The notes under the pieces are model-generated. The model had not been told where the DNA came from. It did not search any database and saw only the letters and a program-made list of their open reading frames with translations. 37,697 bases of DNA from Clostridiales bacterium (GTDB taxonomy: Bacteria; Bacillota; Clostridia; Christensenellales; UBA1750): positions 1 to 37,697 of the forward strand of contig SVHB01000018.1 in the NCBI GenBank assembly GCA_015056005.1, written 5' to 3'. This document shows positions 25,270 through 30,459 of the stretch, in pieces; within the stretch, counting starts at the first letter, position 1; the number at the start of each line of letters is the position of its first letter. The translations under genes and the position numbers were made by a program.

Positions 25270-25901
25270 TAAAGCTGAGTAAGGTCGGTCTTGCGAGATA
25301 TTCCTCGCATCTTGATCTTCTGAGAGTTCTGCAAAGGGCCATCCGCAGGGCGGATATCCCTGCAAAGTATTCAAAGGGCTTCAACCCGCATATGGAGCTT
25401 TCCTTTGCAACTGCGCTGTCCCTTGGTGTTGAGAGCCTTGGCGAGCTGGTGGAGCTTTATCTTGATGAGGACATGGACTGCGATGAGATCGTAAGAAGGC
25501 TCAATATGAATATGCCCGAGGGCATGCATGTTGAGGGCTGCAAGGTTCCCAAAGAAGGCATAAAGGCGATAGCCATGCTCATGGACGTTGCCGAATATGA
25601 GATCACCTTTAATGAGGATGAATCCGAGAAGATCAGGGCGTTCATGGAATCCGAGAGCGTGATCGTTACCAAAAGGAACAAAAAGGGCGCAAAGGATATA
25701 GATATCAAGCAGATGGTGCATGATATTTCCTATGAAGGCGGCGTGCTTTCCGTTACCCTCACCCATAAGGAGAGCGGCGCGGTAAAGCCCGATCTGCTGC
25801 TTGAGGCTATGGGCATAACCTCCAAAAACAGGATTCTCAGGAAATCCCTTTGTCAGATCATAGACGGCAAACCCGTTGAGATCTTCGGAGGCGTGTTATG
25901 A
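25257..25901 (+). CDS. TIGR03936 (DUF2344) radical SAM-associated protein
   Basis: A 214-aa protein. MRAVIKLSKVGLARYSSHLDLLRVLQRAIRRADIP and YSKGFNPHMELSFATALSLG are the DUF2344 hallmarks. It has no CxxxCxxC motif of its own and is the partner or specificity subunit of the radical-SAM enzyme encoded just upstream; in some genomes the two are fused. The ATG at 25257 lies inside the end of the preceding gene, behind GGGGGTG. Its stop overlaps the rng start as ATGA, so three genes are translationally coupled. Confidence 0.9.
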   Translation: MRAVIKLSKVGLARYSSHLDLLRVLQRAIRRADIPAKYSKGFNPHMELSFATALSLGVESLGELVELYLDEDMDCDEIVRRLNMNMPEGMHVEGCKVPKEGIKAIAMLMDVAEYEITFNEDESEKIRAFMESESVIVTKRNKKGAKDIDIKQMVHDISYEGGVLSVTLTHKESGAVKPDLLLEAMGITSKNRILRKSLCQIIDGKPVEIFGGVL

Positions 25902-27394
25902 GCCGCGATATTCTCATAGACGTATGCGGCCCGATGACAAGAGTTGCCCTTGTTGACAGCTCAGATATTCAGGAGCTGTATATGGAATCGCCCACTAGCG
26001 AAAAACTGGTGGGCAACATATATAAGGGTAAGGTGCAGAACATCCTGCCCGGCATGCAGGCGGCTTTCATCGATATAGGCTTAAATAAGAACGCGTTTTT
26101 GTACGCGGGCGATATCCTTGTCGATACTGCGGATTTCGTAGGCATGGACGAAAAAGGCGTGGAAAAATCCCTCAGGGAGCAGCCCGCGATCAGAAAGCTC
26201 TTGTCCGTGGGTCAGGAGCTGCTTGTGCAGGTCATAAAAGAACCCGGCGGCACAAAAGGTCCGAGGGTCACCACTCATATTACCCTTCCCGGGCGCACCT
26301 GCGTTATGGTCCCCACCCTTGACTATGTGGGTGTTTCAAGAAGGATAGACAGCGAGACCGAGCGCGCAAGGCTAAAAGCCGAAATCGAAGCGGTAAAGCC
26401 TTCCGGCATGGGCGTTATAGTCCGCACGGCAGCAAAGGGGCTTACAAAAGACGAGTTCAGGCAGGAGCTTGAAGCGCTGGGAGGACTTTATGAGCGGATA
26501 TCTCAGCGGGCGAAGGATAAAAAGGCTCCCGCGCTCATTTACAGCGACGAATCCCTTGCCTACAGGGTCGTGCGCGATATGCTCACCGACGATATCGACG
26601 CGCTGGTAATAAACGACCGAGATACCTTTGACAGCGCCGTTGCCATTGCCAAGCTTTTTGCGCCCACCCTTGTTCAGAGGATAAGGCTGTACACCAAGGA
26701 GCTGCCCATTTTTGACGCGTATTCCATCGAAAACAAGGTCAAAAACGCAATTGAGCGCAAGGTGTGGCTCAAAAACGGCGGTTATCTTGTGTTTGATCAG
26801 ACCGAGGCGCTGACCGTGATCGATGTAAACACCGGCAAGTTCGTGGGAACGACATCAAACCTTCAGGACACCGTGTTCCAGCTGAACATTGAGGCTGCGC
26901 GAGAGATCGCAAGGCAGGTCAGGCTCAGGGATATTTCGGGCATAATCATAATCGACTTTATCGATATGCTGCAGGAGAACAACCGCAAGGCGGTTGTGGA
27001 TGAACTTAGAGCCGCGTTCAAGGGAGATCGGACAAAAACCAATGTCGTCGGGCTCACCGGGCTCGGTCTTGTTGAGATGACGAGGAAAAAGCTCAGGAAG
27101 AGCCTTTCCGGCGTGACTCAGCGCCCCTGCCCCCTGTGCGACGGCGAGGGCAGGATCCTCAAAGCCGAGCAGGTGGTATATTCGGCGGTGCGCGATGTGC
27201 AAAGGATGCGCGCGGGCGGGTATATCTGCGACCTGCTTATCGAGATCAACAAATACGCGGTCGAGGGCATGCGCGGCATACGCAACCTCCACGGCGTGTA
27301 TTATATCGTCAAAGACGATCTGGGCACCCAGCAGTATAAGGTGGTCAGCGTGAACGACCCCGCGATAATAAAGGATGCCAAACCGCTTTTTTGA
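25898..27394 (+). CDS. rng: Ribonuclease G/E family endoribonuclease
   Basis: A 498-aa RNase G-size protein (no long C-terminal scaffold). The S1 RNA-binding domain lies at about 36-120 (VGNIYKGKVQNILPGMQAAFIDIG). The DNase I-like catalytic domain has Asp309 in TVIDVNTGKFVG and Asp353 in IIIIDFIDM, equivalent to the Mg2+ ligands Asp303 and Asp346 of E. coli RNase E. The zinc link RPCPLCDGEG gives Cys411 and Cys414. It processes rRNA and turns over mRNA. It overlaps the preceding gene by 4 bp and ends at a strong terminator; the rplU-rpmA genes often found next are absent. Confidence 0.95.
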   Translation: MSRDILIDVCGPMTRVALVDSSDIQELYMESPTSEKLVGNIYKGKVQNILPGMQAAFIDIGLNKNAFLYAGDILVDTADFVGMDEKGVEKSLREQPAIRKLLSVGQELLVQVIKEPGGTKGPRVTTHITLPGRTCVMVPTLDYVGVSRRIDSETERARLKAEIEAVKPSGMGVIVRTAAKGLTKDEFRQELEALGGLYERISQRAKDKKAPALIYSDESLAYRVVRDMLTDDIDALVINDRDTFDSAVAIAKLFAPTLVQRIRLYTKELPIFDAYSIENKVKNAIERKVWLKNGGYLVFDQTEALTVIDVNTGKFVGTTSNLQDTVFQLNIEAAREIARQVRLRDISGIIIIDFIDMLQENNRKAVVDELRAAFKGDRTKTNVVGLTGLGLVEMTRKKLRKSLSGVTQRPCPLCDGEGRILKAEQVVYSAVRDVQRMRAGGYICDLLIEINKYAVEGMRGIRNLHGVYYIVKDDLGTQQYKVVSVNDPAIIKDAKPLF

Positions 27395-27405
27395 AATTTA
27401 ATTTA

Positions 27406-27435
27406 AGATGCGATAGCAATATCGCATCTTTTTTT
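27406..27435 (+). terminator. Intrinsic terminator after rng
   Basis: A perfect 10-bp stem AGATGCGATA/TATCGCATCT with a GCAA tetraloop, followed by seven Ts. It closes the long ftsK-to-rng block. Confidence 0.92.
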
Positions 27436-27490
27436 GCGAATTTTCATATTGGTTGACGAATCTGATCATAAGGGGCACAATACAAAGGCC

Positions 27491-27751
27491 TTATTCCCCG
27501 CAATTTTCCGCTGTATCGGCTTCCACGAACCAGCGGCCGTCTTCGTTGAAGAGATATTTTTCGTGTCCACGGATCATGACGGTATAGCGCACGCCGCAGC
27601 CGCCGACTTTGGTGGAGGCTGCGTTGGTGATCTGCTTCAATCTGTCTATCTCGTATATGCAGCCGTCTTCCCAGCGGATAAAGCGGGGACGGATAACGCC
27701 GTCGGGGCTTACATCCAGATTCACATCCACATATATCTTTTTGTATCCCAT
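27491..27751 (-). CDS. Small conserved partner of the Y-family polymerase
   Basis: An 86-aa soluble protein of unknown function. Its centre reads RPRFIRWEDGCIYEIDRLKQI then GGCGVRYTVMIRGHEKYLF, then WFVE: a small beta-rich fold. I recall similar short proteins next to dinB in Clostridia, and DUF6504 of Actinobacteria has a comparable position and pattern (tentative). The ATG at 27751 has an excellent AAGGAGGG site and lies 11 bp after the dinB stop, so it is the second gene of the SOS-controlled dinB transcript. A role in translesion synthesis is inferred from context only. Confidence 0.8.
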   Translation of the reverse strand: MGYKKIYVDVNLDVSPDGVIRPRFIRWEDGCIYEIDRLKQITNAASTKVGGCGVRYTVMIRGHEKYLFNEDGRWFVEADTAENCGE

Positions 27752-27762
27752 AATATCCCTCC

Positions 27763-28998
27763 TTAGCTTACAATGCCTGTGGGCATAATAAGGTCGATGC
27801 CCTTTTCGCCCGGCAGCATTTTTGCTCCAAGCAGCACAGCGTTCCTTACCGAGTTTTTCCCAAAGCGCATGCGGATGCTTTCAATGGTGTTGTCGAGTTT
27901 TTCTCTTTTTTCGATATCGAGAGTGTCGGTGAAAAGACCGTACTGCAAAGGTTCGTTATCGGGCAAAAGGTTGATCGCTCTGACGGTGACCGAGCGTATC
28001 GGCTTTTCCCACGGGTATCTTAACAGGAAAAGCTCAAAGGCGGACTTGGCTATCTCTGCGGCGCTTTGAGTGGGCAGATCGAGCGGCGTTTGCCATTCCC
28101 TTGTTTTAAGGTCGTTGTCTCTTATGCCTATGGCGATGCCCGATGCCCGCTTACCATGCTTTTTGAGCCTTGTGCCTATATCCTGCGAAAGCTCCAGCAT
28201 CACCTGCCATACCTGAAAGGGGTCGGTAAGGTCGTATACGGCGGTGGTTCCGTGCCCGATGCTTTTTATGGGAAGCCCGTGACCCAAGGGCAGCACGGGC
28301 GATGTGTCGAGCCCGTTTGCAAACCTTTTGAGCACGAGCCCGTTTTTGCCAAGCTTGTAGGAAAGCACCTCGTCGGGCATTTGGGCGAGGTCTCCTATGG
28401 TCAAAACGCCGTAGCCCGCCAGCTTTCTTGCGGTCGATCTGCCCACGCCCAAAAGCTCCGAGGCGGGCAGGGGCCAGACGATGCTGCGGAAGGCGGAATA
28501 GGGTATTTCGGTGACTGCGTCGGGCTTTTTCATATCGCTGCCCAGCTTTGCAAATATTTTGTTATAGCTCACCCCGACTGATATGGTGAGCCCAAGCTCG
28601 AATTTTATGGTGTTCCTGATGATATCCGCGATCTGCCTGCCGCTGCCGAAGCGCGAGCTTGCGGTCACGTCAAGCCAGCTCTCGTCCATGCCGTAGGGCT
28701 CGATAAGATCGGTGTACCTTGAATATATCTCTTTGGAAAGGTTTGAAAATTTGAGGTACTGCTCGTAATGCGGCTGGATGGTGATGAGGTTATGGCATTT
28801 TTCCTTGGCCTGCCATATCGCCTCGCCTGTTTTTATGTCAAAAGCCTTGGCTTCGTAATTCTTGGCAAGGACGATGCCGTGCCGGTCGTCGGCGCTGCCG
28901 CAAACGGCAACGGGTCTACCTTTAAGGGATGGGTCGAGCATACATTCAACGCTTGCGTAGAAATTGTTCATATCGCAATGAAGGATTACCCTTTCCAA
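27763..28998 (-). CDS. dinB: Y-family translesion DNA polymerase (DinB/UmuC-like)
   Basis: A 411-aa Y-family polymerase. The palm has Asp9 (HCDMNNFYASVE) and Asp105-Glu106 in YGMDESWLDV, the metal-binding catalytic set; GRSTARKLAGYGVLTIGDLA is the thumb helix-hairpin-helix, and residues about 240-355 form the little-finger domain. Finger-region GEAIWQAKEKC is typical of Gram-positive members. The start is TTG at 28998 with GGGGGTG upstream. Expression comes from a consensus promoter whose spacer holds a LexA box, so it is SOS-induced. The tail has a weak clamp-binding-like end only. Confidence 0.92.
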   Translation of the reverse strand: MERVILHCDMNNFYASVECMLDPSLKGRPVAVCGSADDRHGIVLAKNYEAKAFDIKTGEAIWQAKEKCHNLITIQPHYEQYLKFSNLSKEIYSRYTDLIEPYGMDESWLDVTASSRFGSGRQIADIIRNTIKFELGLTISVGVSYNKIFAKLGSDMKKPDAVTEIPYSAFRSIVWPLPASELLGVGRSTARKLAGYGVLTIGDLAQMPDEVLSYKLGKNGLVLKRFANGLDTSPVLPLGHGLPIKSIGHGTTAVYDLTDPFQVWQVMLELSQDIGTRLKKHGKRASGIAIGIRDNDLKTREWQTPLDLPTQSAAEIAKSAFELFLLRYPWEKPIRSVTVRAINLLPDNEPLQYGLFTDTLDIEKREKLDNTIESIRMRFGKNSVRNAVLLGAKMLPGEKGIDLIMPTGIVS

Positions 28999-29021
28999 AA
29001 ATACACCCCCTTTTTTTGAAC

Positions 29022-29051
29022 TTGACAGCGCTTATATCGGTATGTTAGAAT
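29022..29051 (+). promoter_or_regulatory. SOS promoter of the SRAP gene
   Basis: TTGACA (29022-29027), 18-bp spacer, TAGAAT (29046-29051). A LexA box starts 6 bp downstream, over the transcription start. Confidence 0.78.
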
Positions 29052-29056
29052 ATATG

Positions 29057-29070
29057 CAAACAAATGTTCG
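29057..29070 (+). promoter_or_regulatory. LexA (DinR) box 1
   Basis: CAAACAAATGTTCG matches the Gram-positive SOS box CGAAC-N4-GTTCG with one change. It covers the likely start site of the SRAP transcript. It is the left arm of a larger inverted repeat with box 2. Confidence 0.8.
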
Positions 29071-29080
29071 TGTTAATTGG

Positions 29081-29109
29081 ATTATAACACGAACAAAAGT
29101 TTGTGTCAA
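29081..29109 (-). promoter_or_regulatory. SOS promoter of dinB
   Basis: Minus-strand TTGACA (29104-29109), 17-bp spacer, TATAAT (29081-29086): perfect consensus. LexA box 2 fills the spacer, so repressor and polymerase cannot bind together. Confidence 0.85.
29090..29103 (-). promoter_or_regulatory. LexA (DinR) box 2
   Basis: CGAACAAAAGTTTG (plus strand), one change from CGAAC-N4-GTTCG, lying between the -35 and -10 of dinB. Confidence 0.8.
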
Positions 29110-29152
29110 GGCGGAGCGAAGCTGCAATTTTTACCTTTTGGGAGATGATATT

Positions 29153-29731
29153 GTGTGCGGACGTTATTATATTGAGGAAGAGGACATAACACCTGAGCTT
29201 AAAAAGATCATCGATGCCATCAGCAGAAAGCATAGTGAGGGCGTAAAGACATCAGGCGAAGTGTTTCCTTCCGATACCGTGCCGGTTATCGCGGGCAACA
29301 AAAGCCTTGTGCCCTCGGTTTTTGCAATGAAGTGGGGCTATACCATGCCAAATAAAAAGCTGATAATAAACGCGAGGAGTGAGAGCGCGCATCAGCGGGC
29401 GCTTTTTGCCGACGGAATGGAAAGGCGGCGCTGCGTTATTCCCGCAAGCAGATATTTTGAGTGGCAGGAAAGCAGCGGCGGCAAGATCAAGCACGGGATA
29501 TTCCCAAACGGCATGAAAATGTTTTATATGGCGGGGATATACCGCTTTGAAAACGACCGCCCGGTTTTTTCGATACTTACAAAGGATGCAAACAGGGAAA
29601 TACGCTTTATCCATGAGCGTATGCCGGTAGTCCTTACAAGCGTCGGCGCGGCAGTGTGGCTCGACAAAAGATCGACCCTTATGGATGCAATGGAGATATC
29701 GGATGTTGAGATGAATGTAGTCAATGCTTGA
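29153..29731 (+). CDS. SRAP domain protein (HMCES/YedK-like abasic-site shield)
   Basis: A 192-aa SOS response-associated peptidase. The family forms a covalent thiazolidine link between Cys2 and abasic sites in single-stranded DNA. All key residues are present: Cys2 (after Met removal, CGRYY), Asn73 in INARSES, Glu103 in RYFEWQ, and His154 in RFIHERMPVVL. Length is slightly short but complete. The start is GTG at 29153, forced by the need for Cys2 and by GGGAG upstream; longer frames would bury the cysteine. It diverges from dinB with two LexA boxes between them. Confidence 0.93.
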   Translation: MCGRYYIEEEDITPELKKIIDAISRKHSEGVKTSGEVFPSDTVPVIAGNKSLVPSVFAMKWGYTMPNKKLIINARSESAHQRALFADGMERRRCVIPASRYFEWQESSGGKIKHGIFPNGMKMFYMAGIYRFENDRPVFSILTKDANREIRFIHERMPVVLTSVGAAVWLDKRSTLMDAMEISDVEMNVVNA

Positions 29732-29764
29732 TTTTTGTAAAAAGAAAATGCGTTAGAGGGTTTG

Positions 29765-29827
29765 CACCTTCGGTGAGCGATATGTTTGCTTCGCAAACGC
29801 GATATGCGCCTTACGGCGCACGATATG
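29765..29827 (+). repeat. CGATATG-spaced hairpin array
   Basis: Three short hairpins, CACC-TTC-GGTG (29765-29775), GTTTGC-TTC-GCAAAC (29784-29798) and TGCGCC-TTAC-GGCGCA (29805-29820), interleaved with three CGATATG units (29778, 29800 and 29821), period 21-22 bp. Similar CGATAT-spaced mini-palindromes are, from memory, common in gut Clostridia intergenic DNA. The first lies just after the SRAP stop. Confidence 0.65.
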
Positions 29828-29996
29828 TGCGCGAGACGACTGTGCTTACCTTATCACAGTAACAGGATTTTCAGCCATCGTAACTTTCGCGAACTCATAA
29901 TGCGCGCACGTAAATACTCTTATCGCTTCCTCAAACGTATAAAAGAGACGGGCGATGGACTGTCTAAATCTATATCGCCTGATCCTACTGAAAATG

Positions 29997-30050
29997 AATC
30001 ACGAGGAACCCATACTTTACGGGTTCCTCGTAAGCTAACGTATGAAATTA
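29997..30050 (+). repeat. Direct repeat copy 1 (hairpin with ATAC loop)
   Basis: A 41-bp core (29997-30037) is identical to 30230-30270, and TATGAAATTA follows three bases later in both. The core is a hairpin with 10-bp arms CGAGGAACCC/GGGTTCCTCG (30002-30011, 30021-30030) and a 9-nt loop ATACTTTAC, the same architecture as hairpin 1 of copy A at 96-124. Confidence 0.8.
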
Positions 30051-30061
30051 TTCGTCCGCGT

Positions 30062-30142
30062 CTCGGGATAAACCCGAGCCGGGCTTTGGCTACAAACAGT
30101 CCACCGGACTGTTTGCTTAACGCGTTGCCCCCTCATGGAGGG
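30062..30142 (+). repeat. Cluster of perfect hairpins
   Basis: CTCGGG-ATAAA-CCCGAG (30062-30078), AAACAGTCC-ACC-GGACTGTTT (30094-30114) and CCCTC-ATG-GAGGG (30130-30142). These are part of the gene-free island 29732-30459. A reading frame can be drawn through the island but it follows palindromes and has no ribosome site, so I call no gene. Confidence 0.65.
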
Positions 30143-30229
30143 CGCCCTTAAAACCTGCATCTTCTCAGTATAAAAATTGAACAAACGATTGAGTTACCCA
30201 ATCGCTGCCGCTTAGCACTCCTAAAAATA

Positions 30230-30363
30230 AATCACGAGGAACCCATACTTTACGGGTTCCTCGTAAGCTACAGTATGAAATTACCTGATTCCAAAGTATC
30301 AGGGATCCAAGGGATGAAATCCCTTGGTGGATGAGGGTGTGGGAGAAGGCAACGCCTTCTTCC
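30230..30363 (+). repeat. Dispersed three-hairpin repeat, copy B
   Basis: The same order as copy A at 96-222: hairpin 1 with arms 30235-30244 and 30254-30263 (CGAGGAACCC, 9-nt loop starting ATAC), the linker CCTGATtCCAAAG, hairpin 2 (CCAAGGGAT-GAA-ATCCCTTGG, 30307-30327), GGTGGATGAGGGT, then hairpin 3 (GAAGGC-AAC-GCCTTC, 30345-30359). Base changes between copies keep the stems paired. Confidence 0.75.
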
Positions 30364-30411
30364 ACATAAACAACTAAAGAACAAAAGCTATCTGCCAGGG
30401 GAAGAAAAATC

Positions 30412-30439
30412 TTTGGGAGAAGGCGAAGCCTTCTTCCAA
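30412..30439 (+). repeat. Partial copy C of the dispersed repeat (hairpin 3 only)
   Basis: TTTGGGAGAAGGCGAAGC and the bases after it match 196-222 of copy A. It lies 21 bp past the stop of the minus-strand M56 gene, and on that strand the hairpin is followed by AAAGATTTTTC, so it may double as a terminator. Confidence 0.6.
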
Positions 30440-30459
30440 GAATCGTTTTCCCAGATCCC

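Noticed and set aside
29786-30151. A 121-codon plus-strand frame in the repeat island
   Set aside because: It runs through successive palindromes, lacks a Shine-Dalgarno site and has no protein-like composition.
29997-30363. A CRISPR array
   Set aside because: Only two identical units, far apart, with no regular spacers and no cas genes nearby; the units are hairpins belonging to a dispersed repeat.
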